Positions 53,414 through 62,109 of a stretch of 64,000 bases of DNA are shown in pieces. Under the pieces are notes generated by a model. The model was given only the letters and a program-made list of their open reading frames with translations. It ran no database searches and had not been told where the DNA came from. Numbering within the stretch: position 1 is the first letter of the stretch; each line of letters starts with the position of its first letter. The position numbers and the translations under genes were made by a program. This stretch comes from JAHQVK01 sp036788295 (GTDB lineage Bacteria > Myxococcota > Kuafuiibacteriia > Kuafuiibacteriales > Kuafuiibacteriaceae): assembly GCA_036788295.1 (NCBI GenBank), contig DAIQNR010000014.1, positions 1-64,000 of the forward strand. The letters run 5' to 3'.

Positions 53414-55192
53414 TCAACCCCCCTCGTCGGCGAGAAGCCTCGTGCAGTTCTGGTAGATCGTGTTGTCCTTGTCGTGAAAGAGATCGCGCTCGCGGCGAAT
53501 CTCGGCCACCGCTTCGCAGCGCTGCACGATCGAGGAGAAGAACTCCACCATGAATTCCGGGACCTGGGTGCGATCGAGGTAACTATCCTTGTGCCAGACG
53601 ACGAAGGTGTCGTAGCCGCGATCGAGCCAGTGTTCGAGCTTCCACTCCTCGAGCTGAACGGGCCAGTTGTAGACCTTCACCACGTTCACTTCGTCCGGAG
53701 GCGTGAACTCCAGACCGCCAAGAATCCAGGGGTACTCTCGAATGTGGTATCCCTTCTGGGAATTCAAGAAGCGGAGTCGCTCCGGGTTTCGTAGCGGGAC
53801 CTCGACCCCGTACTTCGCCCCGAGGCGAACGTGGCGCTCATGGACCTCCTCCCGCGCGGCGCGGTTTTGACGGAGCCGCACCGACCCCAGGTCGGGGACG
53901 AGGATCCGGCTCGTTTCCGGGTCGATGGCCGAAAGAATCTCGTGGGTGAGAAGCACTCCTCCGGGCGAGGAGAGGGCCTGCCGCACCACCTCAGTGGTCC
54001 CGACGGTTTGACCGAACAGGAGAAGGCCGGCTCCCACGAGAGCCGCGCCCCGCGCCCGGCCGGCCCGCGTCCGGGCGATGTCGAGAAAGGAGAACATCGC
54101 CAAGAGGCCCAAGGTCACGGTGAACGGCATGAAGAGGCGGGCCTCGGTTCGGGGCCCCACGATGAGCGCCACCACCAACCATCCGGCGACCAGCGTGCCC
54201 CCGAGCCACCGAACCGAGGTCTTCGGGTTCAGGGCGACAGCGAAGACGATGGCGACGAGCCCGATGGGACCAAGACCCACCGCCCATTGGGCCATCGTGG
54301 GGAGCGCGTGGGTGGCAACGGTCGAGAGGCCGCCCTCCCGCAAGGACAGCTGGGATTGCACGACCTGGTACTCGACGAACTCGCCGAGGTTTACGAGCAG
54401 AGGGATCGACAGCAGCACCCAGGTCGCCGAAGCGACCGCCGCGGCGAGGCCTGCGTCCTGAGCCGTAGAGCGCAGTCGCTCGGGGCGAAGCGCGATCGAG
54501 CCGCCGAGCACTCCGGCGGCGATGCTGGCGCCGGGAAAGATCCCGCTGTGCATGAAGGCGACGCCCACCCCGATGGCGAGACCGAGCCCGACCGCCCAGC
54601 GGCGAATCGGCTGCTCGAGGTAGAGGAGCGCGAAGAGGAGCGCGACGGCCATGCCGGCGGCGACCCCGTTTTGGGGCTTGGCCCAGTGAGCGAACCAGAC
54701 CGACACCGGAGAGAGCACCGCGGCCGAGGCGAAAAAGAGCGCCGACCTCCGCTCGAACCCGATGTTCCGAACCGCGAGGTAGGCGATCGGCGCGACCAGC
54801 GCGCTGATGAACGCGTGGCCAACGCGACCGGCGAGATAGAACGGGACCGGGTCGGCGAAGTAGAGCTCCTGGAACTCCCTCACGGAGTAGACGAGACCGA
54901 GCAGCCGCATGCCCGCGAACATCACGCCGATGGACAGAGCGGTGAGGTAGCTCGTCACCTGCGGATAGAACAAGTCCTTGGGAAAGAACTCCCCCTGAAG
55001 AATCCGGACCGCTTGCCCGATGTACTCGTCCATGGTCGTCGCGCCGTAGTTGACGCCGAGGACCCGGACCCCGAAAGCGGCGACCAACAGGATGAACGCG
55101 TCCCGTCCCATCGAACTGGCCATTTCACAGCCGCCAACGAAAGCCAAGTCCGGCGAAGCGGGAGGGCGCGATCGCCCTCGACGGATTGACAT
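53414..55192 (-). CDS. Polytopic GT-C-like membrane glycosyltransferase
   Basis: 592 residues. About ten hydrophobic helices occupy residues 25-430; the first loop carries NYGATTMDEYIGQAVRILQG, with the acidic DE pair expected of GT-C (PMT/ArnT-like) enzymes that use polyprenyl-phosphate sugars. The last 190 residues form a soluble outer domain (TSRILVPDLGSVRLRQNRAA; WLDRGYDTFVVWHKDSYLDR). The start at ATG 55192 has a strong GGGGAGG six bases upstream; ATG 55123 is the next choice. Divergent from the UDP-glucuronate decarboxylase gene by only 21 bp. Confidence 0.75.
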   Translation of the reverse strand: MSIRRGRSRPPASPDLAFVGGCEMASSMGRDAFILLVAAFGVRVLGVNYGATTMDEYIGQAVRILQGEFFPKDLFYPQVTSYLTALSIGVMFAGMRLLGLVYSVREFQELYFADPVPFYLAGRVGHAFISALVAPIAYLAVRNIGFERRSALFFASAAVLSPVSVWFAHWAKPQNGVAAGMAVALLFALLYLEQPIRRWAVGLGLAIGVGVAFMHSGIFPGASIAAGVLGGSIALRPERLRSTAQDAGLAAAVASATWVLLSIPLLVNLGEFVEYQVVQSQLSLREGGLSTVATHALPTMAQWAVGLGPIGLVAIVFAVALNPKTSVRWLGGTLVAGWLVVALIVGPRTEARLFMPFTVTLGLLAMFSFLDIARTRAGRARGAALVGAGLLLFGQTVGTTEVVRQALSSPGGVLLTHEILSAIDPETSRILVPDLGSVRLRQNRAAREEVHERHVRLGAKYGVEVPLRNPERLRFLNSQKGYHIREYPWILGGLEFTPPDEVNVVKVYNWPVQLEEWKLEHWLDRGYDTFVVWHKDSYLDRTQVPEFMVEFFSSIVQRCEAVAEIRRERDLFHDKDNTIYQNCTRLLADEGG

Positions 55193-55213
55193 CGAAGACC
55201 TCCCCTGGAAACG

Positions 55214-56182
55214 ATGACGCGCCGGCGGAAAGTGGGGTGCCAAGCGGTGAGACGACGCGTCATGGTCACCGGGGGGGCCGGCTTTCTCGGCTCCCATCTG
55301 TGCGACCGACTCATCGAGCAGGGTCATGATGTCCTGTGCGTAGACAACTATTTCACCGGTCGGCGCGACAACATCCGCCATCTCATGGGTCACCCCCACT
55401 TCGAGCTGGTGCGGCACGACGTGACGTTCCCGCTCTACGTCGAAGTCGACGAGATCTACAACCTGGCCTGTCCGGCCTCCCCGATGCATTACCAGTCCGA
55501 TCCGGTCCAGACCACGAAGACGAGCGTCCATGGCGCCATCAACATGCTCGGCCTCGCCAAGCGGACCCGGGCGCGGATCCTCCAGGCCTCGACGTCCGAG
55601 GTGTACGGGGACCCGGAGGAGCATCCCCAGCCCGAGTCGTACTGGGGCCGGGTCAATCCCATTGGGCTTCGCAGCTGCTACGACGAAGGCAAGCGATGCG
55701 CCGAGACCCTGTTCTTCGACTACCACCGCCAGCACCAGGTCGACATCAAGGTCGTTCGGATCTTCAACACCTACGGCCCCCGCATGGCGAGAAACGACGG
55801 CCGCGTGGTGAGCAACTTCATCGTGCAGGCGCTCGCCGGGCAAGACCTCACCCTCTACGGAGGCGGGAGCCAGACCCGCTCGTTTTGCTACGTCGATGAC
55901 TTGGTAACGGCGCTGGTCGCCATGATGGAGACCGAGCGGGGTTTCACCGGGCCGGTCAACGTCGGAAACCCCGTCGAGTTCACGATCGCCGAGCTCGCGC
56001 AGCTCGTCGTGGAGCTCACCGGGACCCAGGCGCGGGTGGTGCACGCGCCGTTGCCGATGGACGACCCCCGTCAGCGTTGTCCGGACATTCGCCTCGCCGC
56101 CGATAAGCTCGGCTGGGCTCCCACCGTGTCCTTGCGGGACGGCATCGAGCGGACCATCGAGTACTTCCGGCACGGCCCCTGA
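55214..56182 (+). CDS. UDP-glucuronate decarboxylase (UDP-xylose synthase)
   Basis: 322 residues, extended SDR. NAD site TGGAGFLGSHLCDRL, then DNYFTGRRDNIRHL, RHDVTFPLYVEVDEIYNLAC, PASPMHYQSDPVQTTKTS, ASTSEVYGD and SCYDEGKRCAE with the catalytic YxxxK. It turns UDP-glucuronate into UDP-xylose (with NAD kept in cycle), a sugar donor for surface polysaccharide. ATG 55214 follows GGAAA; GTG 55247 (MRRRVMVTGG) is an alternative closer to typical starts. Confidence 0.93.
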   Translation: MTRRRKVGCQAVRRRVMVTGGAGFLGSHLCDRLIEQGHDVLCVDNYFTGRRDNIRHLMGHPHFELVRHDVTFPLYVEVDEIYNLACPASPMHYQSDPVQTTKTSVHGAINMLGLAKRTRARILQASTSEVYGDPEEHPQPESYWGRVNPIGLRSCYDEGKRCAETLFFDYHRQHQVDIKVVRIFNTYGPRMARNDGRVVSNFIVQALAGQDLTLYGGGSQTRSFCYVDDLVTALVAMMETERGFTGPVNVGNPVEFTIAELAQLVVELTGTQARVVHAPLPMDDPRQRCPDIRLAADKLGWAPTVSLRDGIERTIEYFRHGP

Positions 56183-56271
56183 GCCGAAGCTGGGTTCGCT
56201 GAGATGTAGCGCTCGAGAAAGGCAAACGCCTCCTTCGCCATCGCCGGCTCTTGCCCGTACCCTCTCGTGCC

Positions 56272-58194
56272 ATGGCGACCCAGCGAAGCTTCGCGCTCCT
56301 CCCTTTTGGGACGGCAAGCTCCCGGTGGCTAGAGAGACAGGGTCTCGCGCCAGCCGACGAAGAGGTTTGGATCGAGCGATGGCTCTCGCGGGCCGAGGCG
56401 GCCGACAAGAGCCTCGACGGGGCCCACTTCGCGCTCGAGGTGGCCCGGTGGGCGCCTTTGGCCCACAGGCGCGGGGTCGCCGTCTTGGTGGCGGTCGCGC
56501 TCGAGGCCCTCGACCGGGGGGCCACCCTCGTGCCTCCGGACGAGCTCGAGGCGCGGGTCACGGAGCTCGGGGACGTAGACGCAGCCGAAGCGGCGATGGC
56601 CGTGGTCCGCGCTCCGAGCCTCGGCGGGGACGCGGTCAGCACCGACCCAGCGCGGCCGGCGCCTCTGCTGCTCTCCGAGGGGCTTCAGCTCGAACGGAGC
56701 CGGTGGCTCGAAGCCCGGCTCGCCGGCGCCGTCGCCCACCGGGTCACCGCCTCGTCCGACGCCCGGATCACCGCCTCGACCGACGCCCAGCTGAGGCCTA
56801 GACAGGGGCCCAAAGGGCGACCGGAGGCAGGAGCCGAACCAGGCGCGCATCCGGCCGGTCTGTCCGCCGAGCAGCAGGCGGCGGTGGAGGTCGCGCTCGC
56901 TGGCCCGCTCGCGGTGATCACCGGCGGTCCGGGCACGGGGAAGACCAGGGTGGCGGCCGCGGTGGTGAGCGCGCTCGCCCAGCTCGGCATCCCGCCGGTC
57001 GAGGTCGCGCTCGCTGCCCCGACCGGGAAGGCCGCCCACCGGCTCGGCGGCTCGGTGCGGCGGTTTCTGCCCCCAGGGCTGTCGTGCCCTCGGGTGGAGA
57101 CGCTGCACCGGCTGCTCGGCGCGAGACCGGGGCAGGCCCGGTTCAGCCACAACCGCGAAAACCCGGTCCCGATGCGGGCCCTGCTCGTCGATGAGGCGTC
57201 GATGCTCGATTTGGAGCTCGCTGTCCGTCTGCTCGACGCGCTCGAGCCGGACGCGAGGCTCGTCCTGCTCGGGGACGCCGATCAGCTCCCGTCGGTCGAC
57301 GCCGGGGCGGTGCTTCGGGACATGGTGGAGACCTTGCCCGCCTCGGCGGTGGCGCGGCTCACCCACAGCTTCCGCATGGACGAGGCCGACCCGGACGGCC
57401 GCGCGGTGCTCGATCTGGCGAGGGCCGTGAACCAGGGGAGCGAGGCGACGGTGCGGTCCGTCCTTCGGGGGGCGCGGGTCCGCTTCGAGCCGGTCGGCAG
57501 CGAGACGGAGCGGGCTCGGTTCTTCGCCCGGCACCTCGACGAGGGGCCGCTCGGCGACCCCGATCTGCGGAGGATCGGGAGGCGGATGTTCCGCCTCGAA
57601 GACGGGCAGTTTTCGGTCGAAGACGGGAACGATGTCGCGCGGCTGCTGGCCGGACTGGGCCGCACCCAGCTCCTGACCGTGACCCGTCGCTGGCCCTCGC
57701 CGCACGGCGCCGAGGCCGTGAACCAGCACGTGCACGCCCTGTACGCCGAGCGGGAGGGGTTCTGGGAAGAAGCGCGCTTTCTGCCCGGCGAGCCGATCCT
57801 GATGCTGCGAAACGACCACAACCGGCGGCTCTACAACGGCGACACCGGGGTGGTGATCACCGCCCTCGAGGGCCGGTCGGCGCGCCCGATGGCGGTCTTC
57901 GCCGGCGAGAACGCCCCGATGGCGATCGACCTCGCCGCGCTCGCCCCGGATCTGTCGCTCGCGCACGCCATCACCGTGCACAAGGCCCAAGGCTCCGAGT
58001 ACGAAGCGGTGAGCCTTCTGCTCCCGGACGAGGACAGCCCGCTGTGCACGAGGGAGTTGCTGTACACCGCGGTGACCAGAGCGCGGTCGGCGGTGACGAT
58101 CGCCGGGGATCCGCGCCGGCTCGCGGCCGGGCTCGACCGTCGCTCCGGCCGGGCGTCGGGGCTTCGCGACCGATTGGCCGAGGCTTGGCGGTGA
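56272..58194 (+). CDS. recD: RecD-type exodeoxyribonuclease V alpha subunit/helicase
   Basis: 640 residues, SF1B 5'-3' helicase. N-terminal RecD-like part (LDGAHFALEVARWAPLAHRR), Walker A GGPGTGKT, LAAPTGKAAHRL, LVDEASMLDLELAVRLL, GDADQLPSVDAGAVLRDM, VHKAQGSEYEAVSLLLP and YTAVTRARSAVTIAG. The length fits RecD of the RecBCD enzyme rather than the longer RecD2. No recB or recC is in the window, though they may lie outside. ATG 56272. The stop overlaps the rsmE GTG (GTGA). Confidence 0.9.
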   Translation: MATQRSFALLPFGTASSRWLERQGLAPADEEVWIERWLSRAEAADKSLDGAHFALEVARWAPLAHRRGVAVLVAVALEALDRGATLVPPDELEARVTELGDVDAAEAAMAVVRAPSLGGDAVSTDPARPAPLLLSEGLQLERSRWLEARLAGAVAHRVTASSDARITASTDAQLRPRQGPKGRPEAGAEPGAHPAGLSAEQQAAVEVALAGPLAVITGGPGTGKTRVAAAVVSALAQLGIPPVEVALAAPTGKAAHRLGGSVRRFLPPGLSCPRVETLHRLLGARPGQARFSHNRENPVPMRALLVDEASMLDLELAVRLLDALEPDARLVLLGDADQLPSVDAGAVLRDMVETLPASAVARLTHSFRMDEADPDGRAVLDLARAVNQGSEATVRSVLRGARVRFEPVGSETERARFFARHLDEGPLGDPDLRRIGRRMFRLEDGQFSVEDGNDVARLLAGLGRTQLLTVTRRWPSPHGAEAVNQHVHALYAEREGFWEEARFLPGEPILMLRNDHNRRLYNGDTGVVITALEGRSARPMAVFAGENAPMAIDLAALAPDLSLAHAITVHKAQGSEYEAVSLLLPDEDSPLCTRELLYTAVTRARSAVTIAGDPRRLAAGLDRRSGRASGLRDRLAEAWR

Positions 58195-58922
58195 ACCTGC
58201 TCCTCTTGCTGCCCGAAGACGAGTCGGGAGAGGTCCACCGGATCGAAGGCCCCAGGGCGAAGCACCTGCTCGAAGTGCTCGAGGTGCGGCCCGGTCGCCG
58301 CCTGTTCGCGGGCGAGCTCGACGGCCCGACCGGCACCGCCGAAGTCACGGCGGTGGGACCAGGGTGGGTCGAGGTGCTCGCGAAGCTCGACCGGCCCTCG
58401 CCCCCTGCCCCGCCAGGGCGCCTGCTTCTCGCCCTGCCCCGTCCCAAAGTGCTGCGCCGGCTCTTGCCTCAGCTCGCCGCCCTCGGAGTGGATGAGATCG
58501 TGCTCCTTCGGACGTGGCGGGTACAGAGGAGCTACCTCGACACCGAGCTGCTCCGCCCCGAGATCCATCGACCGCTGCTGCTCGACGGCTTGATGCAGGC
58601 CGGCTTGACCCGCCTGCCCCGGGTCCGGCTCGAGGCCCGGTTTCGGCCCTTCGTCGAGGATCGCCTCCCCTCGGAGCGGAAGGAGCGGCGGATCGTAGCC
58701 CACCCCCGGGCCATCCTGCCCATTGGCGGGCTGCCCCCGGATCCTGGGCCCTACGCCCTGCTCGTCGGTCCGGAGGCGGGCCTGCTCGACGGGGAGCTCG
58801 ACCTCGTTTTGCAGGCGGGCTTTCGACCGGCACGGCTCTGCGCGGGCGTACTGAAGGTCGAGACCGCGGTCGTAGCCGGGCTCGCCCTGCTCGACGGACT
58901 TCGAGCCCGCGCCAACCCTTGA
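58191..58922 (+). CDS. rsmE: 16S rRNA (uracil-1498-N3) methyltransferase
   Basis: 243 residues. PUA-like N-terminus (VHRIEGPRAKHLLEVLEVRP) followed by a SPOUT knot: LLLALPRPKVLRRLLPQLA, GVDEIVLL, and ALLVGPEAGLLDGELDLVL with LKVETAVVAGLALLDGL. Methylates U1498 of 16S rRNA. The GTG at 58191 overlaps the recD stop; this fixes the start. Confidence 0.93.
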   Translation: MNLLLLLPEDESGEVHRIEGPRAKHLLEVLEVRPGRRLFAGELDGPTGTAEVTAVGPGWVEVLAKLDRPSPPAPPGRLLLALPRPKVLRRLLPQLAALGVDEIVLLRTWRVQRSYLDTELLRPEIHRPLLLDGLMQAGLTRLPRVRLEARFRPFVEDRLPSERKERRIVAHPRAILPIGGLPPDPGPYALLVGPEAGLLDGELDLVLQAGFRPARLCAGVLKVETAVVAGLALLDGLRARANP

Positions 58923-58943
58923 TGCGTCGATGCACATCGGCGG

Positions 58944-58966
58944 CCGCCCCCCTTGGACAGGGGCGG
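58944..58966 (+). terminator. Hairpin after rsmE
   Basis: CCGCCCC (58944-58950) and GGGGCGG (58960-58966) form a perfect 7-bp GC stem with a 9-nt loop in the 79-bp gap after rsmE. It is followed by TTAC only, not a U-tract. A probable intrinsic stop for recD-rsmE. Confidence 0.35.
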
Positions 58967-59001
58967 TTACGGCGCTCCCTCGCCCGTGGTAGGCCCCAGC
59001 C

Positions 59002-59964
59002 ATGCTCCGAGCCTCCCTCGCCCTCGGCTTGTTCTTGCTCGCGCTGTTCGTGTTCGGGCCTAGGGTTCGGCTCGACCTTCGGGGCGGCGAACCGAGGCCG
59101 GTGCCACGGGAGCCCGACGAGCTCGAGGCTCTCGTGTCCGATTCCGGCGGCGTCGAGGGCACCGAGCCGCTCATCGCGTGGCACGGGCAGGACACCGAGC
59201 GGAAGCGAACGGGGTGGGCGGTGGTGGCCATTCACGGCTTCTCGGCCTCCAGGCAGGAGACCGCCCCGCTCGCCGAGCAGGTCGCCCGCGCGCTCGGCGC
59301 GAACCGGTTCGAGGCCCGCCTCACCGGACACGGCCGAGGCGGCGAGGCGCTCGCCGAGGCCACGGCGGAGGACTGGCTGCGGGATGTCCGGGAGGCGGTG
59401 CTCGTGGGCCAGCGCCTCGGGGACCGGGTGGTCGTGCTCGCGTCCTCGACCGGGGCGACGCTCGCCGCGATCGCGGCGGCCCACCACCCACCGGCGGCGG
59501 ACGCCTACGTCTTTCTATCCCCAAACTTCGGGCCCAAAGATTCCATGGCGTATGTCGTCTTGTGGCCATGGGCCGAGGTCTTCGTCCCTCTGCTCATCGG
59601 CAAGGAGCGGTCGTGGACTCCGCAGAACGAGGAACAGGGCCGATATTGGACCACGCGCTATCCCGTCCGAGCGCTGCTTCCGATGATGGCGACCGTCGCC
59701 GCCGCCCGCGCCCTGCCGGTGCCCGGCATCACGGCGCCGGTGCAGGTCTTCTTGCATGCACAGGACCCGGTCGTCTCACCGGAGGCGACCCGGGCCTCGT
59801 TCGCCCGGTGGCCGCACCCGAGCAACGAGATCATCGATGTGGGCGCGGCGTCCGAGGGGATACCGTCGGCTGGGGATGCCCACGTGCTCGCCGGCGATAT
59901 CCTCTCCCCCGCCCGCACCGAGACGATCGGCACCCGGATCGTAGACTGGGTGAGGCGCCTCTAG
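59002..59964 (+). CDS. Alpha/beta hydrolase, membrane- or envelope-anchored
   Basis: 320 residues. N-terminal hydrophobic helix (LRASLALGLFLLALFVFG) acts as anchor or signal. AIHGFSASRQETAP holds the oxyanion HG; the nucleophile elbow reads LASSTGAT (Ser in ASSTG, with the first Gly of GxSxG replaced); HAQDPVVSP gives the acid and DAHVLAGD the His. Resembles carboxylesterase or monoacylglycerol-lipase types; the substrate is unknown. ATG 59002. Confidence 0.83.
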   Translation: MLRASLALGLFLLALFVFGPRVRLDLRGGEPRPVPREPDELEALVSDSGGVEGTEPLIAWHGQDTERKRTGWAVVAIHGFSASRQETAPLAEQVARALGANRFEARLTGHGRGGEALAEATAEDWLRDVREAVLVGQRLGDRVVVLASSTGATLAAIAAAHHPPAADAYVFLSPNFGPKDSMAYVVLWPWAEVFVPLLIGKERSWTPQNEEQGRYWTTRYPVRALLPMMATVAAARALPVPGITAPVQVFLHAQDPVVSPEATRASFARWPHPSNEIIDVGAASEGIPSAGDAHVLAGDILSPARTETIGTRIVDWVRRL

Positions 59965-60121
59965 AGCCACGACCATGGAGGAGCCGGGTCGCCGACTCGG
60001 CCGACGTGGGCGAAGGCGCATTTCGAAGTCGGGGTGGTGACCTCGAGGGGTCGAGGAGGGTTTTCGGCCCACGCATCCCGGCGGCGAGGTCCCCATCCAT
60101 CGCACGCTGTGCTCACTGCCG

Positions 60122-60152
60122 CGGCCGGAAGCCTTCCCTGTGCTTCCGGCCG
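60122..60152. repeat. 10-bp inverted repeat in the 553-bp gap
   Basis: CGGCCGGAAG (60122-60131) pairs with CTTCCGGCCG (60143-60152) over an 11-nt loop. A stable hairpin about 160 bp after the hydrolase stop; possibly a terminator, but no T-tract. Confidence 0.55.
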
Positions 60153-60367
60153 GCCCACCGCGCCTCGACGGTCCTGGTCGAGGGGGGGATGCCGGGCCTT
60201 CAGAAAACCCCGGGGACGCCTCGTCCTGAGGGGGCCGCTCCTGGCCGGCGGCCGGGGTCCGTGCGGCCCGGCTCGGACCGCCGCCTCACCGATTCGTCTG
60301 GATGGGCCAAGCCATGAGCGAAGCTGGGCACGATTTGGCGCACCGTCTCAACCGGAGGCAGGGGGCG

Positions 60368-60384
60368 GCGAGCCGGAGGCTCGC
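60368..60384. repeat. 7-bp perfect hairpin upstream of the GNAT-nitrilase gene
   Basis: GCGAGCC, loop GGA, GGCTCGC, lying 134 bp before the start codon at 60518. Could be part of a leader structure. Confidence 0.4.
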
Positions 60385-60517
60385 GGGGTCCTCCCTCGGT
60401 GCGATCTTCGCTCAGCGCCCATTTTGGACGAGAGTTTGGACGATCTCTGGATGAGCGGACGCGGGCCTTGCGGGGAGAGCACGCGGACCACGCCGCTTTT
60501 TGGTATTGTGCCGCGCC

Positions 60518-62041
60518 ATGCCCTACGAACTGCGCCCGGCGACCCTGGATGACGTGGACGCCATCGTCCGGCTCAACCAGCAGTCCTACCCGGACCCGGC
60601 GGAAGGCGACGTGGTTTGGCGGCGCCGGCACGTCGAGTCGCACCTCCGGATCTTCGCCGACGGCCAGTGGGTGGCCACCGACGGCGACGAGGTCGTGGCC
60701 GCGGCGACCTCCATCGTCGTCTCGCTCGGCCGGGACCCCTACCGGGATCACACCTGGGTCGGCATCACCGACGACGGCATGCTCTCGAGCCACGACCCGT
60801 TCGGGGACACCCTGTACGGCGTGGACATGACCGTCTGCACCGACCACCGGGGCCGGGGCCTCGCCCGAAAGCTGTACGAGGCCCGTTTTGCGTTGTGCCG
60901 GCGGCTGAACCTGCGTCGGGTGGTGCTCGGCGGCCGAATCCCCGGCTACCACCAGGTCGCCGACGGGATGAGCGCCGAGGAGTACTCTCGGCGGGTCGAG
61001 GACGGCGACCTCGAGGACCCGGTCCTCGGCCTTCATCTTTGGCTCGGCTTCGCGCTCAGGAAGGTCATGCCCCACTACGTTCGCGACCCGCAGTCGAAGG
61101 ACTACGGGACGTTCCTCGAGTGGCTGAACCCGGACTACCAGGCCAAAGCGAGCCGCAACCGGAGCGTTCGCGTCTCCTGCGTGCAATACAAGATGCGCGC
61201 GGTCGAGAGCTTCGAGCACTTCGCGAGGCAGGTGGGCTACTTCGCCGAGGTCGCGGCCAGCTACCGGTCGGACTTCGTTCTGTTCCCCGAGCTGCTCACC
61301 GCGCAGCTGATGAGCTACATCCAGGTGAAGACGCCGGTGGAGGCGATCCGGCGGCTGACCGGCTACACCGAGCAGGTGGACCAGCTGTTTTCGGGCCTCG
61401 CCCGGGATTTGCAGACCTGCTTGCTCGGAGGAACCCACCCGATCCTGGTCAAGGACCGCATCTTGAACGTCGCCTCCTTGTACCTCCCCGACGGGACTGT
61501 GCACCGGCAGGCGAAATTGCACATCACCCCGAGCGAGCGGCGGGCGTGGGGGGTGGAGCCCGGATCTGCGCTCCGGGTGTTCTCCACGCCCAAAGCCAGG
61601 GTAGGCATCCTCATCTGCTACGACATCGAGTTCCCGGAGGCGGCGCGGTACCTGGTGGACCAGGGGGCCGAGATCATCCTGAACCCGTTTTGCACCGACG
61701 ATCGGCAGGCTTACCTGCGGGTGCGCTACTGCGCGCAGGCTAGGGCGGTCGAGAACCAGGTCTACGTGGCCAGCGCCGGTACGGTGGGCAACCTGCCCGA
61801 CGCCGAGAACCTCGAGCTTCAGTACGCGCAGTCGGCGGTGTTCTCCCCGTCGGACTTCAACTTCGCCCGCGACGGGATCTTGGTGGAGGCGAGCCCCAAC
61901 ACCGAGACCGTCATCACCACCGACGTGGACCTCGACGCGCTCGAGGCCGCCGTGCATGGGGGTTCGGTGCGGCAGCGAGCCGACCGCCGACCGGACTTGT
62001 TCCGCTTCGTCTCGGACGTGAACGACGACGACTTCGTCTGA
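60518..62041 (+). CDS. GNAT acetyltransferase-nitrilase fusion (carbon-nitrogen hydrolase)
   Basis: 507 residues. Residues about 1-200 are a GNAT domain (YELRPATLDDVDAIVRLNQQ; VDMTVCTDHRGRGLARKLYE is the acetyl-CoA loop). Residues about 220-490 are a nitrilase-superfamily domain with catalytic Glu in VLFPELLTAQ, Lys in RQAKLHITPSE and Cys in LICYDIEFPEAARYLV. Fusions of this type recur in bacteria; a small acyl-amide or amidated metabolite is the likely substrate, but none is known. ATG 60518. A 68-bp gap separates it from the next gene. Confidence 0.92.
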   Translation: MPYELRPATLDDVDAIVRLNQQSYPDPAEGDVVWRRRHVESHLRIFADGQWVATDGDEVVAAATSIVVSLGRDPYRDHTWVGITDDGMLSSHDPFGDTLYGVDMTVCTDHRGRGLARKLYEARFALCRRLNLRRVVLGGRIPGYHQVADGMSAEEYSRRVEDGDLEDPVLGLHLWLGFALRKVMPHYVRDPQSKDYGTFLEWLNPDYQAKASRNRSVRVSCVQYKMRAVESFEHFARQVGYFAEVAASYRSDFVLFPELLTAQLMSYIQVKTPVEAIRRLTGYTEQVDQLFSGLARDLQTCLLGGTHPILVKDRILNVASLYLPDGTVHRQAKLHITPSERRAWGVEPGSALRVFSTPKARVGILICYDIEFPEAARYLVDQGAEIILNPFCTDDRQAYLRVRYCAQARAVENQVYVASAGTVGNLPDAENLELQYAQSAVFSPSDFNFARDGILVEASPNTETVITTDVDLDALEAAVHGGSVRQRADRRPDLFRFVSDVNDDDFV

Positions 62042-62109
62042 GCCCACGCTCGGCGGCGAATTCGTCGGACCGGGCGTGAAATGCTTTGGCCGCCGTCGAC
62101 ACCGAGGAC

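Larger units (their letters stand above)
59965..60517. other. 553-bp non-coding stretch with hairpins
   Basis: No convincing gene on either strand. Open frames here (for example on the plus strand from 60034) have Arg/Pro-rich composition without family resemblance. Inverted repeats at 60122-60152 and 60368-60384 are the only structure I see. The sequence may be a long leader of the downstream GNAT-nitrilase gene, a decayed gene, or a small RNA locus. Near its end CTTTTTGGTATTGTG (60496-60510) is AT-richer and may hold the promoter. Confidence 0.5.

Noticed and set aside
56183..56300. Minus-strand peptide GQEPAMAKEAFAFLERYIS resembling a hydrolase C-terminus
   Set aside because: Only about 25 residues, no stop at the expected place, and flanked by antisense of real genes; chance or a tiny remnant.
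60034..60552. 172-codon open frame in the 553-bp gap
   Set aside because: Arg/Pro/Gly-rich shadow composition, no ribosome-binding site or motif, and it overlaps the start of the GNAT-nitrilase gene.
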